Of a stretch of DNA of 64,000 nucleotides, positions 26,595 through 37,520 are shown in pieces (positions within the stretch are counted from its first letter, which is position 1; each line of letters opens with the position of its first letter). A program made the translations under genes and the position numbers. The notes beneath the pieces were generated by a model. The model did no database searches. It saw only the letters and a list, made by a program, of their open reading frames with translations, and was not told where the DNA came from. This DNA is from Argentina anserina (Eukaryota; Streptophyta; Magnoliopsida; Rosales; Rosaceae), in assembly GCF_933775445.1 (NCBI RefSeq), contig NC_065877.1, positions 22,506,001 to 22,570,000 on the forward strand, read 5' to 3'.

Positions 26595-27898
26595 TGTTAC
26601 GACCCGAATTTTTTTGCCTTTTCCCCATGTTGAGAGGCACTCTCGAAGTTGACTTTTCAATGCGTATGTTTTTCGAGAAAACTTTCTTCATGAAGGTTGT
26701 AGAGCTCGTCGATACGAATTCGTGGACATGTGACAAGCCTAAATTGGAGTTTGCATGTAAAAGTTATGAATCAAAAAATGTATTTGGGCTTTTTTACAAT
26801 TTAGTATAAATTGGGGGTTTTATAGAGAGAAAATGAGAATTTCGGAAATTTGAATTTATTCCCGCCACTGTTCACCCCGACCCCAAAACCTTCTCCAGCG
26901 TCGATCTCCACCATCCGACCACCAATCGGGATTCCACCGGTCTCATTCACTCGACCTTGCCAGTTACCGTCGATTGGTATTGGTCTCACACTGCGCCGAC
27001 TTCCGTGCGAGATGCAGCAACGACCGCAAGATCTGGCAGAAGTCAACGTCGTCGTGCAACCTCTTTCCGGCGACTCCAGAGCTCGAGATTGCTACTAATC
27101 GACGTGATCCTTCATTGTGGGCCTGATTCGATCTGAGTTGGGCGACGAATCGAGCTAGATAACGATCTTGAATTTGGTGCACTGTTCTGATCTTCCTTTG
27201 CATTTTCTAGCCACTTCCCGACCGATCTGGGCTTTGACGCCGTCATGAAAAAGGTTTGTTTTATGATGATTTATAACTTTCATGTTGGGGTCAAGTTGGT
27301 TTGGAGAGGTTGTAGAGTGGAAGCGCGTGCGGCGCCGCGTGCTGCCATTTTTGGAGTAGTGAGTCACTCCATCGAGTAATATACGTCAATACGAACTTAT
27401 CGATGTCTTAACCGTTGAATTTTGTTATTGTATGAGGTTGTAGATTTAGATTATCGTTATAAGGAATAATGTGTTATTGTTGTAGGCTTTGAGTTCATTT
27501 AATGTTTTATGTGATGTGTTTGTAACGATTGATAGGTATGTGTTAAGAATGTGATTGTCGTGATTAATAATGGATATGGTGTTGTGTTTGATGGGTGATG
27601 GTTATGATATTAATTATTTGTGTCGGTTGTGATGTTGTGTTTGTGATATATGAATCAGAATGGTTATGAAGTTTGCGTTGTTATGGTGAGTCTAGTAGGT
27701 TTGTGGTAAATGTGAGGGTTTGTGATACCGGCATTTATCCTTGATAGTCGATGATTGTTGATTATGTGGTTACAGTTGGTTGGAGTGTTTGGCTTGGTGA
27801 ATTGTTGAACTACGAATGACTTAATCCATTTTCAAAAGGGTACATAGGCAGCCTGACTAAAGTTTGGGTGCAACCACCTTTATTTTAAATTAGATATA
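26595..27898 (+). repeat. 3' LTR of the outer gypsy element, left part
   Basis: Parallel to 23611-24999 of the 5' LTR. Similarity stops at about TTAGATAT (27898), where the nested element begins. It resumes at 31046 with sequence equivalent to about 25200 of the 5' LTR, so roughly 200 bp of LTR were lost at the insertion. Confidence 0.82.
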
Positions 27899-28882
27899 AA
27901 ACTCAAGCGCTGCATGGGAGGCAACTCATTTCAACCGTATCTGTGGAGGAGTCGTCTACGGGAGTTTGAATTTTCTAATCCCTTCACTCTTATGGTTGAC
28001 TTGTATATCTGTTGATATGTGATCTTATTCTATGCTTGTGAATTACATTCTTACTATTGAGCTAACATTGAGGACAACGTAATTTTCTAAGTGTGGGGTA
28101 GTGTTGCAAGTTCATTGATTGTTTTTGTCAAGATAAAAAAAATCCAAAAATAAAAAATAAAAAATAAAAAATAAAAAACAATTATTGCTTTATTGAGTCT
28201 TAGGATGCCCGTAAAGTCTAGGATGATTATGTCTCTAAAATACATAGATGATGGTTTTGCATTTCATACGAATTGAATTGTAAGTTTCATTGATGATGTG
28301 GATTTGGTATAAACATGTGAGATTTAGATTGATTGGTTATGACATACATGTTTTGGTCAGTTTAAAGTCTATAACAACCTGTGAGTTTTTTTAGCCTATA
28401 TGTATTTTTTTTTCATAAGATGTAATTTGAAATTTCGTGATTATTCATGAACCTCACTATTCTTTGCATATTCAATAACTATGTGTCATAGCTTTTAATG
28501 GACTCTAGAATTTACTAGAACTCACTTTTGTGATTGTTGAAACATTTAAGTCATAAAATGCTCTGATTTTGAAAATAATTTATGGATCATTTCTAGGAAT
28601 ACCACCACTTTAGCCAAACAACCATGTATCCCTATATGTGCCCTGTTTGGGACCCCTTAGTTGAACCACATTTGAGCCTACATTGAGCATTTTATTCATC
28701 ACTTGTGTTATCTCCATGCTTAGTATAGTTACATCTACCTTGCCCTATAGATTTGGCAGAATTCTTATTGAGATGATGTTGTGATGATACATTAAATAAG
28801 TGTGGAGTGGAAGACATTTGAAAAAAAAAATCAATAAGATTTTAAGTAAGCATTGCCGAAAAAAAAAGAAAAAAAAAAGAGA

Positions 28883-29890
28883 GAATTTGATTGCATGCAA
28901 ATTTATATTAGGCCATAAGTCAATCTAAATGTTAATTGAAATCTTGCACGATTAGATGATCCCCTAAGACTCTAATTGTATTGGTGTCTAAAAAGTATGT
29001 AATTGGTCGAATTAGAATGCATGATAGGTTCAGATTTGTAATTATGTGGTGTAATGGTAAATTTGGTTTAAGTTTGTTAAACAGAAGTCGATCATGTAAA
29101 TAATAATTTAGGTTTTATTTTAGTAGTTATTAATCAATCTCAAACCCCCAATTATTTGTTAACACTAAAAGTTTAGAGTTCCCTTCAATTCCCCGGACTG
29201 AACGATCCATGGTTATTCTATACTAACAATGATGTTTTACAAGGTTTATTATAGACGTTTTAACAAAACGCTCTATCATTTTGGCGTCGTTGCCGGGGAT
29301 CGAACCCGGGTCACCCGCGTGACAGGCGGGAATACTTACCACTATACTACAACAACTATAATTGTTTTTACTGAATGTTACTGTTCACCGTACTATTCAC
29401 AGGAATTTATTTTTACAAATATACAATATAGTACAAAATTAACACTTCAAAGAATTGAGATTTTCTCAATTCTTCGGCAACGGCGCTAAAATGATATAGC
29501 GTTTTGTTAAAACGTCTATAATAAACCCTGTAAAACATCATTGTTAGTATAGAATAAGCATGGATCGTTCAGTCCGGGGAATTGAAGGGAACTCTAAACT
29601 TTTAGTGTTAACAAATAATGGGGGGTTTGAGATAGATTATTAACTACTAAAATAAAACATAAATTATTATTTACATGATCGACTTCTGTTTAACAAACTT
29701 AAACCAAATTTACCATTACACCACATAATTACAAGTTTGAACCTATCATGCATTCTAATTCGACTAATTACATACTTTTTAGACACCAATACAATTAGAG
29801 CCTTAGGGGATCATCTAATCGTGCAAGATTTCAATTAACATTTAGATTGACTTATGGCCTAATCTAAATTTGCATGCAATCGAATTCAAT
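28883..29890. repeat. Large inverted repeat (two LTR ends head to head), arms ~400 bp
   Basis: The left arm 28883-29297 and the right arm 29475-29890 are near-identical in opposite orientation, each including the LTR end TATCA and part of the tRNA-Asp primer site. They are separated by about 180 bp that hold most of the tRNA-Asp body. Differences are scattered point changes and small indels. A transcript through it would fold into a long hairpin. Confidence 0.88.
29282..29356 (-). tRNA. tRNA-Asp (GTC) with CCA end, joined to the LTR primer site
   Basis: On the minus strand, 72 nt from 29356 to 29285 fold as a full cloverleaf. The acceptor GTTGTTG pairs with CAACGAC; the A-box is TAGTATAGTGG; the anticodon GTC sits in CTGTCAC; the B-box is GGTTCGATCCC. 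Directly after the discriminator G comes CCA (29284-29282), then three bases, then the LTR end TATCA (29274-29278). Plant nuclear tRNA genes do not encode CCA. Athila-type elements use tRNA-Asp as primer, so the first 18 bases also equal their primer-binding site. The simplest reading is that reverse transcriptase copied the whole mature primer tRNA instead of stopping after 18 nt. It has intact internal promoter boxes, so transcription is possible but unproven. Confidence 0.9.
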
Positions 29891-31045
29891 AACACTTAGA
29901 GTAGAAATCAAACAAGATTACATTTAAGCACCTAATCTTTGTTGGAGACATGTTTCATGTATGGCGTCACCCACCATGGTTTCACATGCAAATTTCCAGA
30001 ATTTTTACCACTTTTAATCAACACAAATCGAACCTACTTAGGGCATGATTTGATTTGTGTCAATATGGTTGATGAATATAGCACTCAAACACAATCTTAG
30101 GGAATGCATCCAAGTACTAAATTCATATGCATATATCTGAAAATTATCTAAAAGTATGAGAAAAATGATTAGAACACAACAATAGAAATACAAACTCATT
30201 AATTATAGAAAACCATCAATTCGGCAAAGATCCAAAAATCTAACAAAACAATCTGAAAATTTCGATTCTTAATACAAAACAATAATCCCACACAAACATC
30301 ATACTACAATCTTTATAGACAAAGTATTGTAAAAAAAAATCAAAAACGAACAAACCCGTGGAGATGAGTTGCGAGAATCACATGTTGTAGGAACCTTGGA
30401 GGTGTGTATTCAATGGTGATTTCGGTGGAGATGAAATTTGTATATGGGGGAGAATGACTTATTGTTTTGGTGAAGGATGTTTGAGGTAGTATTTTGGTAG
30501 AGTTTTGGCTCTTGAATGCAAATGAGAAGTGATGATATTTGAGAGGTGAAACCATGTATATATAGAGGAAAGATGGAGGGTTTGAAATTGCTTCTTTCTT
30601 CCTATAATGATGTCATGCTTTATTCCCTTAAATCATAGAAAGTTTTATTCCCTAAAACATGCTATGCTTTAATTCCTAAAACATACCATGTTTTATTCCC
30701 TAAAACATGCCATGTTTTATGCCTTTAATGATCATATGCTATTTAATGGTTGCATGACTTGGCTCTATATTTTTTTCTTTAATTATCTCTTCAATCCAAT
30801 CTGAAAATAAGAAAAAAAAATAATAAGTAAGAAATAATTAATTTCAAAACCTAACAAGGATTCCTAGTCAAACTAGGATTCTAAACCAATTATGTGTTTT
30901 AACTCATGCAAGCACAAAAATGCATCCAATACCTCCCAAGACTCTTACTACGACTCAATGACTCAATAATACAATAATAAGGGCTAAGCAAAGTACAAAT
31001 TGAGGTAAAAACATGTTAATAACGTCGCACAAAATGCTCATATCA
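29492..31045 (-). repeat. Complete minus-strand LTR (1554 bp) of the nested element
   Basis: Bounded by TGATA (29492-29496) and TATCA (31041-31045). Read on the minus strand it begins TGATATGAGCATTTTGTGCG and ends CGCTATATCA, like the solo LTR at 15124-16865. A degenerate tRNA-Asp primer site (TAGCGCCGTTGCCG) follows at 29475-29489. Confidence 0.85.
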
Positions 31046-31330
31046 AACCGAGAAGAGAGGAGATGAACCGGTAGAACCGAGAAGAGAGGGGATGAACCGG
31101 TAGAATTGGAAGAGAAGGGATGAACCGGAAGTGGTGTTGATATTAACGAGTCACTAGAATAGAGGGGATGTACTAGCAAACTCCCGATAATGTCTTATGT
31201 GTAGGTAGTGTGGGTAGTGTTGGCTACTTTCAGTGGAGACTATGACAAAATTTTTGGTATATCTAATTTAACAGTGGTCCCCACATGATCTGTCTCGATA
31301 TTAAGATATATTATGGGGCAGGTCATGTCA
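31046..31330 (+). repeat. 3' LTR of the outer gypsy element, right part
   Basis: Equivalent to about 25200-25773 of the 5' LTR with a deletion. Shared blocks are GATGAACCGGTAGAA, GAGTCACTAGAA and the end ATGTCA. It is followed by the AGTTT target duplication. Confidence 0.82.
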
Positions 31331-31476
31331 AGTTTTCAGCGGGATTAGTTCATTGGGTAATCTGAGTGGGTGGATTAGTTCCTTGTTCTATTTTGATCCT
31401 TCCGTTTGCGCAACATGTTTTTGTTAGTTAATTGAATGAGCAGAGTGGTATATTAGTAGAAGATTAAAATTGAATT

Positions 31477-31613
31477 TAGGGGTGTTAATTGAAAACCGAA
31501 AACCGAAAAAAAAAAACTGAACCATAACCGAAGAAAAAAAAACGCACCAAACCGAAAAATTTGGTGTGGTTTTGGTTTGGGATGTTTGAAAACCGAAACC
31601 GAACCGAAAAACC

Positions 31614-31650
<37 letters not shown>

Positions 31651-33638
31651 AGAAATTATATTATTTATAGATATATTTAATATACATAATTAAATATGTT
31701 ATCGATCGAGACCCAAACTTTATCAAAATTCGGTGAATTTTTTACCATATTTGTATTTATATATGCTGATCACATCCGACGGTCGAAATTTAATAATTTG
31801 AATTTTAGATATTGGAACCACAACATGTCTACTAATGTGGTATAACTTGTTTAGTGGTCTTTTTGCAAATGTATGCAGTTGTGAAGCAACTATATCTTAT
31901 AAATAGAATTTTGCAAATGTGTCCGCATGATGCGTTACACATAGTGAAATATGGTTATGGTAAAAAAATCACATATTTTCGATAATGTTTGTGTCCCGAT
32001 CGAGGCGGTCAACCCCTTTTACGCTTATTATCACCTATGGGTAGCCTTATCCCTGGAACGTAAAAATTTTGAAAATTTTACACTAGCTGCTACATCACAT
32101 ATATGTGAGAGTGTGTGCATGAAAAAATCCACCAAAACTAGTCAAGAAGGAGGGGGTAAGAACAAATTCACTTAATTAGAAGAAATTAAGTTAATGTTGA
32201 CCACATCGATCGAGACCCAAATATTATCAACATTAGATGAATTTTTTACCATATCCTTATTTAAATATGCTGATCACATCTGACGGTCAAAATTTAATAT
32301 TTTGAATTTTAGACATTGGAACCACAACATGTCTACTAATGTGGTATAACTTGTTTAGTGGTCTTTTTGCAAATGTATGCATTTGTGAAGCAACTATATA
32401 TTATAAATAGAATTTTGCAAATATGTCCGCATGATGCGTTACGTATTGTGAAATATGGTTATGGTAAAAAAATCACATCTTTTCGATAACGTTTGTGTCC
32501 CGATCGAGGCGGTCAACCTTTTTTACACTTATTATCCCCTATGGGTAGCCTTATCCCTGGAATGTAAAATTTTTGAAAATTTTACACGAGCTGCTACATC
32601 ACATATATGTGAGAGTGTGTGCATGAAAAAATCCACCAAAACTAGTCAAGAAGGAGGGGGTAAGAACAAATTCACTTAATTAGATGAAATTAAGTTAATG
32701 TTGACCACATCGATCGAGACCCAAATATTATCAACATTAGATGAATTTTTCACCATATCTTTATTTAAATATGCTGATCAAATCTGACGGTCAAAATTTA
32801 ATATTTTGAATGTTAGACATTGGAACCACAACATGCATACTAATGTGGTATAACTTGTTTAGTGGCTTTTTGCAAATGTATGCATTTGTGAAGTAACTAT
32901 ATATTATAAATATAATTTTGCAAATATGTCCGCATGATGCGTTACGTATTGTGAAATATGGTTATGGTAAAAAAATCACATATTTTCGATAACATTTGTG
33001 TCCCGATCGAGGCGGTCAACCCTTTTTACGCTTATTATCCCCTATGGGCCTATGGGTAGCCCTATCCCTGGAAGGTAAAAATTTTGAAAATTTTACACGA
33101 GCTGCTACATCACATATATATGAGAGTGTGTGCGTGAAAGAATCCACCAAAACTAGTCAAGAAGGATGAGGTAAGAACGAATTCACACTTAATTAGATGA
33201 AATTAAGTTAATGTTGACCACATCGATCGAGACCCATATTTTATCAAAATTAGATGAATTTTTTACCATATCCGTATTTAAATATGTTGATCACATATGA
33301 CGGTCAAAATTTAATATTTTGAATTTTAGACATTGGAATCATAACATGCCTACTAATGTGGTATAAGTTGGTTAGTGGCTTTTTGCAATTGTATGCATTT
33401 GTGAAGCAACTATATCTTGTAAATAGAATTTTGCAAATCTGTCTCTATGTTCTTTTTATTTCGTTAAGAATCAAGTAGATAGACAAGGAAAGAAACTCCG
33501 ATTTTCTTTACAAAATAACCAAAAGAAAAACCGATATAAACCAGAAAAAAACCAAACCGAACCAAACCGAATAAATAGAACGGTTTGGTGTTCGGTATCA
33601 CCTATAAACCGAACCATTCACACCGATTAACACCCCTA
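31477..33638. mobile_element. Non-autonomous hAT-type DNA transposon (2162 bp) with 8-bp target duplication
   Basis: Terminal inverted repeats are TAGGGGTGTTAAT at the left and ATTAACACCCCTA at the right. The flanking 8-bp duplication ATTGAATT is perfect (31469-31476 and 33639-33646). Sub-terminal AACCGAACC-rich blocks occur at both ends (31495-31620 and about 33525-33615). The TAGGGGTGT terminus and the 8-bp duplication are typical of hAT elements. No transposase is encoded. The core is a tandem array. It lies 141 bp beyond the gypsy element. Confidence 0.88.
31701..33450. repeat. 505-bp tandem array, about 3.4 copies, inside the hAT element
   Basis: Units start with ATCGATCGAGACCCA at 31701, 32205, 32709 and 33222, so the periods are 504, 504 and 513 bp. 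The last unit is partial. Copies are about 90% or more alike by eye. Two units carry a 74-codon ORF at the same place; its differences are mostly amino-acid changing and the third unit lacks it, so I do not call a gene. Confidence 0.9.
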
Positions 33639-34103
33639 ATTGAATTGCTTGAATTGAACTCTAGAAGGAATTCTGATTTTGTTCCATGTAGTTAGTTGAA
33701 TTTTCTTAGTGAGTATGGAATTAAAAAGTAGTATTCTTTTTCTTCTCTCGTGGTTGATTCATTGTGGTTTTGTAATCATTGACTGCAATAATTGTATATA
33801 ACAATAAGATTACGTTCATCATATATACTCTTGGCCACTCTTTAAAACTGATCTGAAAAATGCTATATATATGATACATGGTTATCAGGCTTTACCTTAT
33901 TGTTTGCTATATACTCATTTTGTGTATGGTGTATGCTAATGTGGCTGAAGTGGTTGTGAGTTGATAGGAGCTAAGAGGGGGAATCGTTTTGATCTATGAG
34001 GATGTACCCAATGGTTTATGGTTCTTTGATTGACTAAAGGTCTTAAAAATTGATATTTCTTAATTAGGTCTGTGTTTACTGAATCATGTTTAATAACCAT
34101 GTA

Positions 34104-34139
34104 GGAAGGAAATTGATGAAGAGCAATTAGAGCAGCAAA
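34104..34139 (+). pseudogene. Exon-like fragment (KEIDEEQLEQQK), host-gene relic
   Basis: A 36-bp purine-rich segment bounded by TAG and GTTTG, with one open frame giving an acidic/Gln-rich coiled-coil-like peptide. The next exon-like piece (34277 on, KKAKGA) hits a stop and is cut by the Pack-type element at 34313. It may belong to the same destroyed gene as 23040-23610. I do not recognise the family. Confidence 0.3.
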
Positions 34140-34312
34140 AGGTTTGTTCCCATTAGACTCATTACTTTGTTGGCCGGTTTAGCATTTTTCAATTTTGGTT
34201 CTTGTTGCACTTTTGTCGTAGCTGACTAATTTTCAATTTACCACATCTACTGTTAAGAATGTTGTCTATTCCGTAGAAAAAGGCAAAGGGAGCCTAAGAA
34301 ATTATCTGACAT

Positions 34313-36096
34313 GGCTGTGTTTGGCGCAGTTGTGACTTATAAGATAAGTTGACTTATACTTATTTCTGAGAATAAGTTAATAATAAGTTAAGTAGCTGAC
34401 TGTTTGGTAAACTGATTTATTATAAGTGACTTTTGATGACATAAGTTGTGTAGAGTGTTTGGTAAACTTAAACTAACTTATTTTTTAAACATCACAATGA
34501 CAATTTTGGACATCAAATGATTTCAGTCGTTTTTCACTTTTCCAAGAATATATTTCTATTTTCTCTATAAATTTTTTATTTCCTATTTTTTCTATCACTT
34601 CCCTTTTTTATTAGTATTTTAACTTTTACTTTCTGATTGACAACTTGCTTAATACTTTTAATAAAGCGAGAAATTCAGAGTTCTTGAATTACAGAACTTA
34701 ACACAAGTGAATCATAGAGTAGAAAATACACACATGATAACAAAAGTTCAACTAGAATGAAGTGAAGTAATGAAGAATACAAAGCATGATATTTTAAATG
34801 CAAACAATTCAGAACTCATTGGTCTAACCCTAATGGAACTCTGGAAGTAATAGAAAGCAAACATATCATAACTAAGTCTTATAAGAACAAGCAGTCTTAA
34901 TTGAACAAGCTAGTACTTTACTGGATACGATTCAAATTCTATATATATTTAAGCCAACGGATAGCCTATTACACAATCCACATCATGTGTCTTGTAAAAC
35001 CCTTGTTATGCCTTTGCCAAATCCTCTTTCGCTTTCTCAAGGTCTAACTCTGCATTCTCTGCAGCTGCAACGCCTCCGCTTCTCTATTTCATTCTCCAAA
35101 ATATTGACACTCTTCCTGCCAAGTTGAAGCTCCCCCATAAAAGTTGAAGCCTCTCATAGCCATCTTGGTTCAAGTCCTGAAAAGTTATCTGACTGAGAAT
35201 ACATAGTATAAACAATGCATGACATCAGTCAGGAGTAAATTGAAGAGGGAGTGGCATGCCTTATTATCTAAGGTTGTAAAGCTGACAAGACTGTAGTCTT
35301 CTATGACTCCACAGAGCTCCTTGGTAAGCTTTCTGCAGTATGAACCACCAAAAGATTACTAATAAAATACACAGCTTCTCATAATTTTGCTCTATGACCC
35401 TGAATTCCTAATATTAATCAGACCTGAATTTAGCTGAGCGAGGATCCTGATCAAGACTGTTTTGAAGATAAGATAAATCCTCAACATCAGTATAGAAATC
35501 AAGATTGAAAGCTGCACAAATTAAGAAAATGCTAACTGTTAGAAAGGATGAGTCTCAGATAATTAACATCAATGCAAGTCATGTGTAAGAGAAGTAGATA
35601 AAGGAAAGGACGTGCAACCATTACCTAGCTCTCCATAGTTCTGTATCAAATCAATCTTAGACAGGACATTTATGTGTGGGAGTTCCATATGTATCATGGT
35701 TGATAAAGAGAGAAGCAATGCACTGACATACTTTGCAGGGTCACTGCAAAGATGGGAGTCAACTAAATGCACTGCAACCAACTGCAGAAATCAAGAGAAG
35801 GCAAATCTATTATTTGTCATCATGTGGTCAACACAACAAGAAGAAAAAAACAATACCAAAAGAAGAAGACGAACATGATCTGCAGTAACATTGATAGAGA
35901 GTATCATTTAATCGCTACAGTAACCGTTTTTTCCTGACTTATGCTTATAAGTCAAATGAGGGTCTCAGTAACTTATCATTTTCCTTTATAAACCACCTTG
36001 ACTTTTAAGAAAAGTTACATGTTTTTCTCTTTACCAAACGGAAAAACTTTATCAACTTATAAGCTAAGGAGCTTATAAGCCCCGCCAAACGCAATC
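34313..36096. mobile_element. Pack-type DNA transposon carrying captured host sequence
   Basis: The ends are inverted and similar: GGCTGTGTTTGGCG with CTTATAAG at the left, and CTTATAAGCCCCGCCAAAC with GCAATC at the right. Both flanks hold sub-terminal TTATAAGT and GTTTGGTAAA repeats. The interior holds intron-containing exons of the cellular gene QQT1 and no transposase. The flanking 8-mers (TCTGACAT / ATAGACGT) match only partly, so the class (hAT, PIF/Harbinger or MULE) is open. Confidence 0.7.
35260..35781 (-). pseudogene. QQT1: Captured fragment of the GPN-loop GTPase QQT1 (GPN2)
   Basis: Three exons on the minus strand (35625-35781, 35424-35511, 35260-35332) splice in frame to about 106 residues of the GPN2/QUATRE-QUART1 family, with no stop. 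Recognisable parts are [17 protein letters not shown], the guanine-binding [21 protein letters not shown] and KLTKELCGVIEDYSL. Introns are kept, so the capture was at DNA level and not by retroposition. The N-terminal P-loop and the GPN motif are missing. The third exon is followed by GC instead of GT. Further left (34990-35175) come coiled-coil-like remnants that do not match QQT1. It is probably not a functional GTPase. Confidence 0.85.
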
Positions 36097-36104
36097 ATAG
36101 ACGT

Positions 36105-37410
36105 CACTGATAAAAGTGGAGGTAAACTTATATTTATGAGTTTAAATAATTATCTACATATTTACTCATCAAAAATTCAAAACTGCCCGAAGTGATGTTT
36201 CTGGTCTGGCTTTCATTCTTGTACTTCATTGATTCCATGTTTTAACCTGCTAATGGATTAGTAGTAATAAAATGCATGTCCATTAGATTGACCAATTAAC
36301 ATACTAATTAAATATGTGATTTGGGATTCAGTACATATGTAGGAAAATAATAATCGCATGCTGGACTTTAATCTATAACTTGGTGTAAATGATTATATAT
36401 AGGTACTAGATCCATCGATCATAAGGGTTTCTAGAGCTTCTTAAGATGTTGGAGATGTTGTTGCTAAGCTGGAGATGTTGGAGGCTTGCTCCAGCACAAG
36501 GATAGTTACAAACAAATTCTGTACATTTCCGAATATCTATTAGCTTTGTACTACTTTGGAGCTGTTTCATTGTTATCTATTTTCATTAAGACGTGTTTTC
36601 TTTTTAGTAAGTTCTGAAGGTGATCTTTTCCAGTATAAGTTTTGATCAATTCCATGTCTCCAAGACTTTAAGTGAATTGTTATGTTCTAGGCCTATGAAG
36701 TTGAGTGAAAGCCTATTGGTCAGTACTTTCATTATTGATAATCACATGGGACTTTGTCTATTGTAGGATTGGGTATAGTATGATCACATATGCTGAGGGA
36801 GAATTGTCTTAGTGAGGCTAGTGAAGGATTGACATCTTCCTATGCGTTGTTAATGGACAAGTGTTTGATGTCCCTATATATGTTTGAAAACGAGATAGTT
36901 GTCTTTTACTAGGTATTTGAATTCATATTGTATGACATATATATATATATATATATTTGATTTCTCATGAGGATTAATCTAAGACACCCTAAGCTATAAT
37001 CTGTTTCTTTTACATTAGTCTGAGACACCCTCCGTGAATAGATTAATGGACAAATATATCTTGTCTTATTAGGTTCATCATGAAACAATCTTTGTTCGTT
37101 GTTAGCTATTTATGAAAACTGTGTTTTAGTATAACTAGCATTTTTTTGGTGTTTTCCTTTGTTTATTGTTATTATATTATATATATATATATATATATAT
37201 ATTTTGGAGTAGTTTGCAATTACTTCTCATTATAGGGACTATGAGCAAAAAGTAAAGTTATGTTAATAGACACATATAAGTGTCTCTAATTGGTGTAGTG
37301 TATCTATACACATATATGATATTTGTTCTCTAGTTTGTATTTGAGATACTATGAGACCCACTCTTATATTTGGGGACATATAAATTATATGTCTAAATTA
37401 GCAATAGGAA
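36105..37410. other. AT-rich intergenic DNA with TA microsatellites
   Basis: No gene supported. TA dinucleotide runs lie at about 36938-36957 and 37176-37203. The first bases (to about 36122, GTGGAG/GTAAAC) may be the rest of the host exon split by the Pack-type element. Confidence 0.4.
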
Positions 37411-37520
37411 CACTAGTAAAAGGCACATATGTGCTAAATGTCTCTATAGCTCAATACATACATTTATATGTCCCCATAAGTATCTAAGCGGACATTTGTT
37501 AGGCCATATTTCTAGTAGTG
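37411..37520. mobile_element. Possible CACTA-type miniature element
   Basis: A 110-bp piece starts CACTAGTAAAA and ends TTTCTAGTAGTG, resembling CACTA termini, with internal inverted CACATATGTG. No 3-bp target duplication is visible. Confidence 0.3.

Larger units (their letters stand above)
27899..31045. mobile_element. Nested, rearranged Athila-like Ty3 element inside the gypsy 3' LTR
   Basis: Order from left to right: internal 3'-type sequence (27899-28882) with the ACATTGAGGACAACGT / AAGTGTGGGG block known from Athila elements; the last ~395 bp of an LTR on the plus strand (28883-29278); a primer site continuous with a whole tRNA-Asp (29282-29356); a ~100-bp spacer; a second primer site; then a full LTR on the minus strand (29492-31045). 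There is no polyprotein and no 5' LTR in normal order. The copy is therefore a rearrangement, not a simple insertion. Self-integration or a later inversion could give this order. Confidence 0.75.
23611..31330 (+). mobile_element. Ty3/gypsy LTR element without coding region, carrying a nested insertion in its 3' LTR
   Basis: The outer element runs from TGTTACTACC to GGTCATGTCA and is flanked by a perfect 5-bp duplication AGTTT at 23606-23610 and 31331-31335. Its parts are: 5' LTR 23611-25773; internal region 25774-26594 with a tRNA-Met-type primer site at 25776 and a polypurine tract at 26583-26594; 3' LTR 26595-27898 plus 31046-31330. The two LTR pieces flank the nested element. The internal region is only about 820 bp and has no gag or pol, so it is a non-autonomous or deleted copy. 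The LTRs differ at many sites by eye, which suggests an older insertion than the copia element at 40803. Confidence 0.88.

Noticed and set aside
29282..29356. An ordinary host tRNA-Asp gene unrelated to the transposon.
   Set aside because: The CCA end and exact placement at the LTR primer site make chance unlikely, although this reading is kept as the refuting alternative.
31951..32679. Two 74-codon ORFs repeated 504 bp apart, possibly a small repeated gene.
   Set aside because: They are copies in a tandem array; differences are mostly amino-acid changing and the third array unit does not keep the frame.
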